From Saccharomyces paradoxus (lineage: Eukaryota; Ascomycota; Saccharomycetes; Saccharomycetales; Saccharomycetaceae), in assembly GCF_002079055.1 (NCBI RefSeq), contig NC_047502.1, positions 372,001 through 436,000 on the forward strand: a DNA stretch of 64,000 nt, written 5' to 3'. A program made the position numbers and the translations under genes. Below the pieces are notes generated by a model. It saw only the letters and a list, made by a program, of their open reading frames with translations, ran no database searches and was not told where the DNA came from. Positions 50,515-62,524 of this stretch are shown here, piece after piece. Each line of letters opens with the position of its first letter. Position 1 is the first letter of the stretch.

Positions 50515-51321
50515 TCTTGCTATAGTTGGAAGAACAATAGAAGGTTGCTCGCCGAATACTTTGATACTCGTAGGTATAATATACCTTTACGATCCATATT
50601 TATATATGCATATACATTTGCTATTTTTTGAAGATTTATAGTGTATTCTCATGCCTTTAGACTTGTAAATAACGGATGCTCTATTTACAAACCCCTTTCT
50701 TTGTTCGCCAAATGAATTGGCTTCATAAAACAAAGAAATGAGAATTATGAATATGGTTAATATCCCCCGTATAAAATTAGATCAAAAATGTTAGCTTAAT
50801 ACGACATAATCATATCTTGCATTCCGATCCAGCGTGGCAAAGACGCTGTAAATAATCGCTGGGGTTGTTGTTGGTATTCTCCTCGACCTTTGGTCCTGTC
50901 GGCACTAATATCAGTTCGCTTTTTTCCCTTTTTTTTCTCGTGTAAAAAGTATACTTAATTTTTATACTATTCTGAGAGATTATTCAAATATGCTAGTTAA
51001 CAAGCCAAGCTTCCCCTTGCGGATAATATAGACACAATACAATAAACACGTAATTGGGCCATCGAAACCGCTCATTTGCAGGCAGAAAATTGAAATGAAA
51101 TTGCTTTCTTTTAAATGGTATTAATAATTAATATATTAAATAATTATAATGATTCTATACATAAAATATTAGTGTAAAATTTTCTAAAAATAGTGATGAA
51201 AAGTAAAAACAAATGTGAAGATAAAGAAATGATGTTAAAGGACGCCAAAGTTTTGAAAATAGAATAAAAATAAAAATTAACTGTCGAACCACGAAATACA
51301 AACATATTTTTGCTTGCTTGT
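50515..51321. other. GRX5-PDR12 convergent intergenic region
   Basis: This 807-bp AT-rich region lies between convergent genes, long for a convergent pair in this genome. It has a Puf3-type motif at 50664-50671 and very AT-rich DNA at about 51110-51280. No ORF, RNA gene or repeat can be supported. Confidence 0.5.
50664..50671 (+). promoter_or_regulatory. Puf3-type motif downstream of GRX5
   Basis: TGTAAATA, preceded by C at position -2 (CTTGTAAATA), is a full match to the preferred Puf3 site. It lies 150 nt after the GRX5 stop; GRX5 encodes a mitochondrial protein. It counts only if the 3' UTR extends that far. Confidence 0.4.
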
Positions 51322-54300
51322 CTATTTCTTTGTGATTTTACTTTCGTCACCTGGAACTGTTTGGAAAATGTTGGTATCTTTTTCATGTCTTTCCTTTCTT
51401 GGTCCATTAAACCATTTCTTGAAATTCAAAACAGACTTCAAGGACCAAACCTTAACTCTTACAACATAGTAGCAGACCAACATAGCGGCGATATTGAAGC
51501 AAATATAGGCCCACATAAAACCAAAGTTTCTCCACCTGTGATCCCATTTGACATTGTATTTCTCCACAACCTGATCTTGAACAGTATATGGACAATATTG
51601 ACAGTTTTGGGTAGCAGTTGGATTTACCAAATAACCCGTATTATTGTCCATGTAAGTGGATAAAAACTCACCGCAAGTTTGCCCGCTTGGTGGGTCCATG
51701 ATGTTGTATTCATGGGGGTTACAAACAACCTTCTTGTTGTGAACTAACGGTGTAACCAATGCTTGAACCACGTAGGTGAATGGTGATACATTGTACATCA
51801 ATCTTCTCCAGAAGGCAGGCATTTTCTCTCTTGGTTGTAAAATACCACAGAACAGCAACATAGCAGCGAATAAGTTGGAATTAATCATAGAAGCAGAAGG
51901 TACATCAGGAGACATGTACAAAATGCATAGACCATACGTGACAAAATATAATGGGAAAATTAAAACGTAGAAGAAGAAGAAGAAACCTGCATGAGATGCA
52001 CGTCCACTGAATTGAGCTGGCCAGTAATAACAAATGAAACACATAAATTGACAGAGCGTAGACCAAAAGTTTTCGACAGCAGCATGACATAATAATAAGA
52101 CGCTCCAATGGAAAGTGTTCGAAGCAGCTTCCCTGACCTCATACAATTCTCTACTATCATAAGCGAAAACGTGCAGTTGATTGATCATAGCCAGAGCAAT
52201 CAATAATAACATGAAGATAGACGAAAATGCCTCAACGGCACCACCAACAGAGTGATTTACACCGACATATGATAAACCAACGAACAAAGCACAGGCAACA
52301 CATTCAAAAAACTTGGCCCTGATATAGACAGGCGATCTCCAGAATTGTAAAGCTGTTCTACGTAAAACACATTTGATCTGAGTCATGTAACTGGCAGCAA
52401 ACCTTGTAGCTAATTCAGGATCATCATTGACAGCTCTACCAGGTAAAGTACGATGTAATTCTTCAACTTCTTCCCTTGCAGCGGCACATTCGGGGGAAGC
52501 AAGCCATAAGTCATGCCAATCAGAGTTAACACTAGCGGTGGCACCGGCACCAATACAGTTCAAAATATATTCTGCTGGATTCTCAGAAACACCACACTTC
52601 ATACCAGATTGACGTTCAAAATACTTCAATAAGGTTCCAGAATTTGGACCAATATCGCCAAAGTAAACCATTTTACCACCTTTCTTTAACAATAATAATC
52701 TATCAAACTGTTCAAACAAGGTAGCAGAAGGTTGATGAATAGTACACAAAATCGATTGACCAGAATCAGCCAATGCTCTCATAAACTGAACAATAGACCA
52801 AGCAGACTGGGAGTCCAGACCGGAAGTAGGCTCATCCAAAAACAATAGTAATGATGGTTTAGCAACCAGTTCAACACCAATAGATAGCTTTTTCCTTTGT
52901 TCAACGTTTAAACCTCTACCAGTCTTACCAACTAAGGCTTCAGCGTAGTTTTGCATACCTAGTAATGTGATAATTTTTTCGACGTATTCGTATTTCTCCT
53001 CTAATGGAACAGAGCTTTGCTGTCTTAACTCAGCCGCAAATCTCAAGGATTCTCTAACGGATAATTCGGCCATATGATTATCGGCTTGTGCAACGTAACC
53101 ACATGATCTGTTGAAAGAAGCAGGCAAGGGCTTGGCATTGACTAACATATCACCGGTAATGACACCCATGTTGATTCTTTGAGCTAAAACATTTAACAAA
53201 GTAGTTTTACCAGCACCAGATTCACCCATCAAGGCAGTCATCTTACCAGGCTTAACGTAACCAAAAACATCTGACAATAATTTTCTTGTAGCTCCGTCGT
53301 ACGGAATAGTGTAGTCCAAATGATTCCAGGTGAAAACATCCTTTTCTGCAATGACCTTTTCTAAATCGACATTTGGACCGTTCAAAGCCTCCATCATTTC
53401 TTCTCTAGAAGCGGTTTTTGCATCCGCATTTTCAGTACCCAACTCTGGCATGTGACCTCTCTTAAATAACAGCAAATCACCACCTCCTTCAACAGGTTTC
53501 AAATATTCTGACAAGATAACATTGAATACAATATAACCAAAGGTCCACACAATGTTCACACCCCAATTTCTCCAGGCGTGCTTATATGCGAAATGGTATT
53601 GGTGTAAGATATAAGAGTCACCGCTAACATATAAGTTACCCTTAACTGCACCAGGAGCATCGCACACTTGATTAGCAATAGAAATACCTTCGTAACCTGG
53701 ACCAGATGGCACCAAAGCGCTACACAACATTTCTCTATGATGGAATTCAGTGGAAACTAAACTTTCAAAAGCGTAAGTTAAAGGATTAATAAAATGAATC
53801 CATCTAATCCAATGATGCATTTCACCAATTGGCAAGACAAAACCAGCATACACACAAAGCATCAGGACCCATAAACCACCGACAGCATGAGCATCGACAC
53901 CAGATTTACTCATAGTGGCAACAAACTTGAAAATGAAAGAAGTACACTGTTGCACAGTCAGTAGATATAAAATATATTGGAAGAAAGCACCAGCCTCATA
54001 TTTCATGAATGGAATCCAGTAGGTAATTAAACATAACACCACAATAGCGACAAACTTAGTAGGAAATTCAGTAATGATCTCTTGTAACGATTCAGCAGAC
54101 AAGTGGTACATAGAATATGATTTGTGTTTAACTATGACCGGTCTACTAGAGAAAGAGTTACCAATTTCAGCCAAGGAAGTAACAGAAGCGAACAACAGGA
54201 CGTAGAATAACATACCACCACGAGAATAAGCACCCGCGGTAGTAGATTGGCTTTTATCATCAATTCTATGGAACATAGAACCGATAATCAAAGCTTTAAT

Positions 54301-55857
54301 CAAAAAAGAACTTAAATAGACCTTGGTATACGTGGAATCACCCTTAACTCTTTGAAAACCACGAATCATACAGTAGTAGACTTGGGTCCAATAATTGACA
54401 ACATATTGAGAGTTTTCTCTCTGACCTTGTTGCAATCTTTGTTTCTTGGCCACGTCCAGTCTATCTCTTGTTTCATTGACGGGGTGTCTACTTTGGTAGT
54501 CATCATAAGATCTTAAAAGTTCCTGATAATCTTCAGAATTTAACCAGTATTCCTCAAACTCTGCACTAGATTTTGGAACTTTATCTTCATAACCGGGTTT
54601 AATATCCAATGTTCTATTTTCAAAATCGACGGTAACAGATGTTAAAAATTCTGCAGACGTCATTCTGTTGGGTTTAACCCAACCCATTCTTTGGAAATAT
54701 CCAACGGCTTTATCAGCAGGACCGAAGTAAATTTGTCTACCGTTATATAAAACAGTAGTTTTATCAAATAATTCATAAATATTTTCACCAGCTTGGTAAA
54801 TGGCAACAATAGCCGAGTTGTTTACCATATTTGTAGCCGTTCTAATGGCTTGAGCAAACTCTAAAGCAGTAGAAGCATCTAAACCTCTTGTGGCGTTATC
54901 CCAAGAGTAGATGGAGGCATTCATTGCCTGAGCTTCAACCAAGGAAACACGCTTACGTTCACCACCAGAGACACCTCTCACGAAATCGTTACCGACTTTG
55001 GTAGCATATGTGTGTCTTAGACCGAAAACGGTGCACCACATATCTCTGATGTTATCAACGTATTGTTTTCTGGTCATTTTGTCAATTCTAACACGAGGAG
55101 TCTTACATTTTAGGGCAAAATCGATTGTCTCCTTCACAGTGATTTTTGGGAAATGGAAATCTAACTCGGGACAGTAAATAACGTAACCTTTATACTTGGA
55201 CATCATTTCGCTTTGATCCAAACCATCATAGGAAAATTCACCTTGTACATCAACTAATTCTGAAGTTTCACCAGATAGACATTTTAGGAAAGTGGAGCAT
55301 CCTGCACCTGGCCTACCAACAACGAATAACATTTCACCAGATTCAACGACACCCGTACAGTTTTGAATAATATTCCTCAATGGGACATCAGATTTCTTCG
55401 TAAATTTACTCATTAGATGTGCCGGTATATTGGAAATATCTCTAAACATCTCTCCAACACTAGGCCCATATGCAGCAGAGGCATCAACACCAACTGCTGT
55501 TAGGTTCTTGAAGGCAATACCAGAATCACCAGGTTCAATTCCCTGTTCTAGCTGGCGAGATCTTAAATAGTGTAATAGGGAACGCAAATCAAAATCTAAG
55601 TCATTAATTTCAAATGAGTCCATTTCCTTCTTTGTCTTACGCGAAATGACTCTTGCCATAGATTCCAATCTTTCAATACCTTCTTCATTGGAAAGAATGT
55701 TTGAAAGGTGACGGGATAGCTGGGAAGTAGCTGCCAAATCCTCATTATCAACTTGACCTTCTGAGGCAGCGTATGACTGTACCGAATTAGCATAATCATC
55801 ATCATGGTTCGATCTCGACGAAATGTCCTTCTCAATATGTTCGTCAGTCGAAGACAT
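51322..55857 (-). CDS. PDR12: Weak-acid efflux ABC transporter Pdr12
   Basis: Pdr12 is a plasma-membrane full-size ABCG/PDR transporter that exports carboxylate anions such as sorbate, benzoate and propionate, and is induced by War1. The start at 55857 gives MSSTDEHIEKDISS and 1511 residues, the same as S. cerevisiae. The order is NBD1-TMD1-NBD2-TMD2. NBD1 has the degenerate Walker A GRPGAGCST (near 180) with Cys for Lys, and a VSGGERKR signature. NBD2 has the canonical GESGAGKT (near 877) and a degenerate LNVEQRKK signature. This asymmetry is normal for fungal PDR pumps. Each TMD has about six helices, and the last external loop is Cys-rich. The upstream CGG-N23-CCG element supports War1 control. 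Confidence 0.98.
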   Translation of the reverse strand: MSSTDEHIEKDISSRSNHDDDYANSVQSYAASEGQVDNEDLAATSQLSRHLSNILSNEEGIERLESMARVISRKTKKEMDSFEINDLDFDLRSLLHYLRSRQLEQGIEPGDSGIAFKNLTAVGVDASAAYGPSVGEMFRDISNIPAHLMSKFTKKSDVPLRNIIQNCTGVVESGEMLFVVGRPGAGCSTFLKCLSGETSELVDVQGEFSYDGLDQSEMMSKYKGYVIYCPELDFHFPKITVKETIDFALKCKTPRVRIDKMTRKQYVDNIRDMWCTVFGLRHTYATKVGNDFVRGVSGGERKRVSLVEAQAMNASIYSWDNATRGLDASTALEFAQAIRTATNMVNNSAIVAIYQAGENIYELFDKTTVLYNGRQIYFGPADKAVGYFQRMGWVKPNRMTSAEFLTSVTVDFENRTLDIKPGYEDKVPKSSAEFEEYWLNSEDYQELLRSYDDYQSRHPVNETRDRLDVAKKQRLQQGQRENSQYVVNYWTQVYYCMIRGFQRVKGDSTYTKVYLSSFLIKALIIGSMFHRIDDKSQSTTAGAYSRGGMLFYVLLFASVTSLAEIGNSFSSRPVIVKHKSYSMYHLSAESLQEIITEFPTKFVAIVVLCLITYWIPFMKYEAGAFFQYILYLLTVQQCTSFIFKFVATMSKSGVDAHAVGGLWVLMLCVYAGFVLPIGEMHHWIRWIHFINPLTYAFESLVSTEFHHREMLCSALVPSGPGYEGISIANQVCDAPGAVKGNLYVSGDSYILHQYHFAYKHAWRNWGVNIVWTFGYIVFNVILSEYLKPVEGGGDLLLFKRGHMPELGTENADAKTASREEMMEALNGPNVDLEKVIAEKDVFTWNHLDYTIPYDGATRKLLSDVFGYVKPGKMTALMGESGAGKTTLLNVLAQRINMGVITGDMLVNAKPLPASFNRSCGYVAQADNHMAELSVRESLRFAAELRQQSSVPLEEKYEYVEKIITLLGMQNYAEALVGKTGRGLNVEQRKKLSIGVELVAKPSLLLFLDEPTSGLDSQSAWSIVQFMRALADSGQSILCTIHQPSATLFEQFDRLLLLKKGGKMVYFGDIGPNSGTLLKYFERQSGMKCGVSENPAEYILNCIGAGATASVNSDWHDLWLASPECAAAREEVEELHRTLPGRAVNDDPELATRFAASYMTQIKCVLRRTALQFWRSPVYIRAKFFECVACALFVGLSYVGVNHSVGGAVEAFSSIFMLLLIALAMINQLHVFAYDSRELYEVREAASNTFHWSVLLLCHAAVENFWSTLCQFMCFICYYWPAQFSGRASHAGFFFFFYVLIFPLYFVTYGLCILYMSPDVPSASMINSNLFAAMLLFCGILQPREKMPAFWRRLMYNVSPFTYVVQALVTPLVHNKKVVCNPHEYNIMDPPSGQTCGEFLSTYMDNNTGYLVNPTATQNCQYCPYTVQDQVVEKYNVKWDHRWRNFGFMWAYICFNIAAMLVCYYVVRVKVWSLKSVLNFKKWFNGPRKERHEKDTNIFQTVPGDESKITKK

Positions 55858-57345
55858 TTTTTTTAATAAGAACAATAACAATAAATCTGTAAACTTTTTT
55901 TTTTGAAATGGGAATTAGTATTGGGCAAACAGAGGGGAAAAAAGCAAAAGGATATATTAACTAGAGAATTATACTGTTTAAAATTCCCAATTATTTTTCA
56001 GATTATCCTATTGTTATACTATTATCGTTATTAGTTTCTCTTCTATAAGGTGAAATATAAACATCAAAGGAGAGAAATAGTTTGTAGCATGATTCTTAAG
56101 AAAGTTGGATTTGTTGATATATTTATATGATTTACATTCCATTCAGGATAGAATCGTCTAAAGGTGAGGAATAATCATAAGAACCGTGTCGAGAAAATGT
56201 GATACCGCATCCATGTGGTGGACGTGGCTAAAAAAGTGAAAGAAAAACCGGCTGTAGTGTATGCTTTGTATGAGCCATAGCCCGAAAGATCGAAAAAGAA
56301 GCAGATCCAAATACCCTACGGAAAAAAATTGAGAAATTCCGGCGAATCGGCTCTTAACGGATGCAGGGTGTCAGTCTGATGAGCCATAAAAAGAAAGATG
56401 AACCATTGCCAAGGTGCCCTGAGGCAGGGTTTTGGTTACCCTGCGAGATGAATGCGGTAAAATGAACAAGGGACCGGCTGGTAAGGGACCAGGTTAGGAA
56501 CCGTGAGCGGCGAAAAAAGCGCGCATTCGCACAATTATCTTATTAATAGGTGCCTGAGTTTAAGAACCGTCTACTATCAATGGTAAAAGAGGTCAGCAAA
56601 GTCGACCCGGCTAGTAAATAGTGCCATCTTTGGCGTACTGGCCGTTATCGTCAAAATGATACAAGGTCCATTTTTCGGCACGGAGGTCCTGATGAGGTAA
56701 ACCGCAGTCAGGCGCTGGGAAGTCTAAACCAAACAAACCAAACAATAAAAAGCCAAACCGAAACCCGGAAAAGTAAATGGCACTCTTTGAGCGGCTATTA
56801 GCCTCTGCAATAGATACAAGGGAACATTCTTAATCTGTGCTGATGTTTATGAGATAAGGCGCGCGCAAAAGCGCCCTCTGGTAATGACCGGAGCGCCGCC
56901 CATTTACGGTTGTTATCCTAGTGTTTGTCGTGAATAGGTGTTTATATTCTTTTGGATTATATTTATATATATAAAAGTTAAATGTAAAATGCAAAACGAA
57001 GATATCGTAGTATATAGAGTAATATCACAGTAAGAAAACAGATCTGGTTTGAAAAATGATTATGTTGATGCTGGGGTCGTAAAATATAACATGAAATAGG
57101 GAGCATGCGAAAAAGAAATGACGAGGAACAAAGAGTATGCTACACGTGCCCATAAAGTTCGTTATGTCGCAAGAACCGAGAACAAATAGCGCTCCCCGGT
57201 CTTGCGAAGTGCAAGACTAGTTTTTTAGGCTGCCAGAGATTCGTAGCAATTTTTTAAGTTTTCCATTCTGTTTCTTTTCCTTTTTTTTTTGGCCGCAAGT
57301 TGGAATATGAAGTCTGGTATGAATTGTTAGATTCATAACATTTTC
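55858..57345. promoter_or_regulatory. PDR12: PDR12 promoter / SUR1 3' region
   Basis: This 1.49-kb region includes a possible TATA box for PDR12 on the minus strand (TATAAATA at 56120-56127, about 265 bp upstream), a perfect 7-bp inverted repeat at 56424-56444 and the CGG-N23-CCG element at 56475-56503. GC-rich DNA (GCGCGCGCAAAAGCGCC and onward) lies at about 56860-56905. The last 300 bp form the SUR1 3' flank. No ORF or RNA gene is seen. Confidence 0.6.
56475..56503. promoter_or_regulatory. PDR12: War1 response element (CGG-N23-CCG)
   Basis: CGG at 56475-56477 and CCG at 56501-56503 are separated by exactly 23 bp, about 620-645 bp upstream of the PDR12 ATG. The published weak-acid response element bound by the zinc-cluster factor War1 has this CGG-N23-CCG form. 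I found no other exact spacing among the CGG and CCG triplets I checked in the 600 bp nearer the gene. Function is inferred. Confidence 0.7.
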
Positions 57346-58500
57346 TTACGAGCTGTTATTTCCTTGTGTATACTTAGAAGAATCGTTCTTTTCTAGGTCG
57401 TAAACATCATTTTTCCTTGAAGATTTTAGTAATACTATGTTTGTATTGGAATCCTTCCTTAGTCGTTTCTGCTGCCTTGCCAGCAAAGTGGCACTAGCAG
57501 CATCACTGGTACTTTTGCTCAACTTGAGCTTTAAGCCTAATGAATTTAAAATTGTGACAATTTTTACTTTTAAAGAGTTCAGCTTCCAATTTTTGGTTAG
57601 ATTGCTGAAATTCTTAGAACACAACCAGCAATAAAATGTAAACTCACCATATAGGATGAAGAAACCAAAGATGAATCCAGTGACGACACAGGACAAGATG
57701 TGGTTTTCCAGCGCTTTCATCAACTTTGCATCGTCTAAATGCCATGAAGAACCTTTAGTAATGGAAAAAAACGAATAAGTATGCATCTTGTAGTAAGCAG
57801 GTTGTAGGATTCTTATCGTCCCGTTGGTAGGTATGCCCCATCTTTTGTATTGCTTCCAAATGACACTTAAAAACAAAGGACCAGTGGACCCCATAATGGT
57901 CATATAAGGGATGAACCAGTATTTGTCGTAGTGTTTCAGAGACTTCAAAGCCTTTAAAAAGAAGGGATGTCTAGGCACGGAACCCATGACGTCGTTCGAC
58001 ACGCCTAGAGGTGAAGTTTTTCTTAAGAAAGCTGGGAAAGCTAATAGAGGGTCCAGTTTCCTTTCACAACCATCATCTAAATCGATGTATACACCACCAT
58101 AATGGGATAGGATAAAGTAACGGATGGCATCGGCACGCTCTATGGGGTATTTGTAGTTTTCAAAAGTATCTAAGAACCAAGGGTATTCTTCCTTTATAAA
58201 CTCGTAGGCCATCTCGTCTGTCCAGAGGATGTACTTGTAATCTGGATGTAGGTCAAGACACTTTTGTCTACCCTCTTTCCAGTGTTCAGGAATGTCTTCA
58301 GTTTTATAAGTCTGATGTATAATCTTGGGTATTAGTTGAGGCTTTGGAGGAGCATCTGATGGTGGATTCAAGTCCTCCTCAAGTATGGCATCTTTGAAAG
58401 TATCATCGATACACAACGTTAGCAAATCAAACGTGTAGTATATTATAGATAATAACAGGAGTATGTTAAAGCAGATAAGGTATTTTAATTCTTTTCTCAT
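57346..58500 (-). CDS. SUR1: MIPC synthase catalytic subunit Sur1 (Csg1)
   Basis: Sur1 pairs with Csg2 to transfer mannose from GDP-mannose to inositolphosphorylceramide in the Golgi, giving MIPC; Csh1 is its paralog. The product is 384 residues (S. cerevisiae about 382). It has an N-terminal membrane anchor (about 9-27) and a GT32-family catalytic domain with IPKIIHQTYK (near 57-66), the ADAIRYFILSHYGG block and the DXD motif in YIDLDDGCE (DLD at 140-142). A second hydrophobic segment lies near 270-295, followed by a basic tail. All glycosyltransferase motifs are intact. Confidence 0.96.
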   Translation of the reverse strand: MRKELKYLICFNILLLLSIIYYTFDLLTLCIDDTFKDAILEEDLNPPSDAPPKPQLIPKIIHQTYKTEDIPEHWKEGRQKCLDLHPDYKYILWTDEMAYEFIKEEYPWFLDTFENYKYPIERADAIRYFILSHYGGVYIDLDDGCERKLDPLLAFPAFLRKTSPLGVSNDVMGSVPRHPFFLKALKSLKHYDKYWFIPYMTIMGSTGPLFLSVIWKQYKRWGIPTNGTIRILQPAYYKMHTYSFFSITKGSSWHLDDAKLMKALENHILSCVVTGFIFGFFILYGEFTFYCWLCSKNFSNLTKNWKLNSLKVKIVTILNSLGLKLKLSKSTSDAASATLLARQQKRLRKDSNTNIVLLKSSRKNDVYDLEKNDSSKYTQGNNSS

Positions 58501-59440
58501 CGTGAGTGCAGCAGAAGAAAATCAGAACAATAGAGTAAAGCAAATACGCGACAATGAAAAATGTTTTCCGATTTATTGTTTGTTTGTTTGTTTGTTTGTT
58601 TGTATGTTTATTTGAAACCGGTGGTGAATATTACAGCAGGTTAAAGGATATAAAACATGCGAAGCAAAATGTAACGGGAATGTTGGAGCCTTTTATTTAA
58701 CTATACTAAAAAAATGTAGAATACAAAAAATACCTGCGTAAGCCTCCTCCCTATGCCTCTTTGCTCCTCTAATCATTTTTTTCCAAGTAGAAAAACTTTA
58801 TATATAGCAAGAGGGGAAGAAAATGTGGAAATTGGCAGTGGACGTGAGATAAAAAAAGCACCGCTGAAAGGCTTGGCTAAGGAAGTTGAGGAAGGCGATA
58901 ATAACGAGGTAAGAAGAAAAAGAAAAAAAAGAAAAAGATGGCTTAGCAAAAGATTGGTTTTTATCTCGGAGGAGTTGTTGTGGCCGGGAGCAAGAGAAGG
59001 GACGCAGCTAGCGTGGGTCGATTATAATGACGCGGCGCGACGCGACGCGAATTTAGAAGTGAGATAGTTCGGGGATAGTAATAATGCGGGGGAAAAGCAA
59101 GACAGAACGTGTGTGGTGTGGGTGGGTATTGTGGGAGCACGTGGCGAGGAGAGGAAGAGCCTAACACACAATGCTGCGCTTTTCACAAAGGAAGAATGAA
59201 GCAAGTGGATAAATGATTCCAATGGACAGATGGCTGACACGTATTTTTACAGTTTCGCAGTTTCTTCATTTTCGTAGTCTCGCTTCTTGGCTCTTTACCT
59301 AATGAGGTCTCATTCTGAGTGGTACCTTTTCCTCGAGATATAAAATCAAAACGCTACTTACTATTTTATAATTTCCTTTTCCAATTTTTTCTCCGACCCT
59401 TGAGTTTACGTAGTCTATCTATTTATAGGCACAGTGCACC
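58501..59440. promoter_or_regulatory. SUR1-LGE1 intergenic region
   Basis: This 940-bp region contains the SUR1 promoter and the LGE1 3' flank. It has a TTTG microsatellite at 58576-58603 and purine-rich DNA at about 58840-58940. In S. cerevisiae the small ORF YPL056C (LCL1, about 100 codons, minus strand) lies here. In this window the minus strand has only frames of 68-72 codons that begin at GTG, so an equivalent gene is not supported. On the plus strand, an ATG-started 104-codon frame (58753-59067) has no recognisable homology. Confidence 0.5.
58576..58603 (+). repeat. (TTTG)n microsatellite
   Basis: About seven near-perfect tandem TTTG units, 75-100 bp upstream of the SUR1 start. Probably length-variable between strains. 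Confidence 0.9.
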
Positions 59441-61170
<1,730 letters not shown>

Positions 61171-62076
61171 ATGGATGCTTTTGAGAACATGTCGGTATCG
61201 AATCATCCAGGCAGTAACGCAAGAAGAAGCTCCCAATCAGCAGGCGAAATGTTCGCACCGCAGATTCAGGATTTCCAGAACATACCAAGGTCTTTTAACA
61301 ATAACAATGCTACCGTGAATTTGTCAAAAAATTATAATGCCGCTAATCAACTGCCCTTCTCGTCGCATCAACAAAAAATTATTATGGAGCATTTGCTGAT
61401 AACGAAGAATAATTCTCAACAGCAGAAAGACTACTCTCACGTGCCATGCAAATTTTTCAAGATGGGCAATTGCCAAGCTGGCTCGTCTTGTCCTTTTTCT
61501 CATTCTCCAGACATCATCAGTTCTGCGAATAATTTACCTTGCAAATATTTTGCAAAGGGCAACTGTAAATTCGGTAACAAGTGTGTTAATGCTCATGTGT
61601 TACCAAATGGGTTCAAAATGAATAGTAGAGAGCCTATCGAAATTACTCCCCCTTCGCAGAATAACTACTTATCCCATGCTAGATCGGCCTCTTTTTCCAC
61701 TTACATGTCTCCTCCTCTGTCTGCGCAAACAGAATTCTCTAATTCTGCCTCGAACGCAAACTATTTTTCCTCGCAATACCTAATGTCTTCCCCTCAGAAA
61801 AGTCCAGAGGCCTTAAATACCGAGTTCTTTTCTCCCCCCTCGTCTTCTTCTTCGTACATCAACTATAATTATAATAACTCCAACCTTAATGCCTATTCTC
61901 CCGTATCTTCATCTTCCTCTAACATTTGGCAAGAGCAAGGCCAAACTACGTTATCGAACCCCAGTGTGAACCAGAATCTAAGACATCGTACAGGTCCTGC
62001 AATTCAAGAGGAATCTGACAATGAAATTGAAGAACTGCTAATTCACAACTTCAATTCAAGATACTGTCACGAATAA
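61171..62076 (+). CDS. LEE1: CCCH zinc-finger protein Lee1
   Basis: Lee1 is a poorly characterised CCCH zinc-finger protein, probably RNA-binding. The ATG at 61171 gives MDAFENMSVSNHPG and 301 residues, the expected length; upstream the frame opens only from a TTG. Two adjacent CCCH fingers lie at about residues 92-112 (CKFFKMGNCQAGSSCPFSH) and 122-144 (CKYFAKGNCKFGNKCVNAH), both C-x7-C-x5-C-x3-H with all ligands present. They are flanked by Asn/Ser/Gln-rich disordered sequence. The C-terminus has an acidic segment (EESDNEIEELL). The disordered C-terminal half is Ser/Tyr/Asn-rich. Confidence 0.95.
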   Translation: MDAFENMSVSNHPGSNARRSSQSAGEMFAPQIQDFQNIPRSFNNNNATVNLSKNYNAANQLPFSSHQQKIIMEHLLITKNNSQQQKDYSHVPCKFFKMGNCQAGSSCPFSHSPDIISSANNLPCKYFAKGNCKFGNKCVNAHVLPNGFKMNSREPIEITPPSQNNYLSHARSASFSTYMSPPLSAQTEFSNSASNANYFSSQYLMSSPQKSPEALNTEFFSPPSSSSSYINYNYNNSNLNAYSPVSSSSSNIWQEQGQTTLSNPSVNQNLRHRTGPAIQEESDNEIEELLIHNFNSRYCHE

Positions 62077-62524
62077 AAAGCCGCCCATCCATAGGTTTTT
62101 CCAGTTCCAGCATTAATATACCGGACCACTCAACATCTCACCCGAAAATCCGTAAAATAAGAACAAAAATAAAAAAAAGCACGTTTAATATAAAAACGTT
62201 TCACTCACTGTGCGAGTTGGATTTATTAAATTTCTTTGAAAATATAGTTGCATTTTGCATAGTAATATCCAATTACTCACTGAAAACTGAAAATTTGATT
62301 AAAAAAGTCAAACAAAAAAACCACGACAATACATGAAGCTCTGAATCTTCTAACCTAGTCATTATATATATTCGCCACCTCTCGATACGTTCCTCATAAG
62401 TTAGTTTTGTTTTTCCCTTTCTCACGGTCTTAATTGAAAATTAAATAAAATAAAAATAAATATATATATATATTCATAGATATATATGTAGACGATTATT
62501 GTTCCTATACAACAGTGTTTTGAT
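62077..62524. other. LEE1-KTR6 convergent intergenic region
   Basis: This 448-bp AT-rich region lies between convergent genes, with A-runs and a (TA)n-like tract at about 62459-62472. Nothing else is recognised. Confidence 0.6.

Noticed and set aside
55858-55881. Eight-residue N-terminal extension of Pdr12
   Set aside because: The upstream codon is TTG; the ATG at 55857 gives the known 1511-residue protein.
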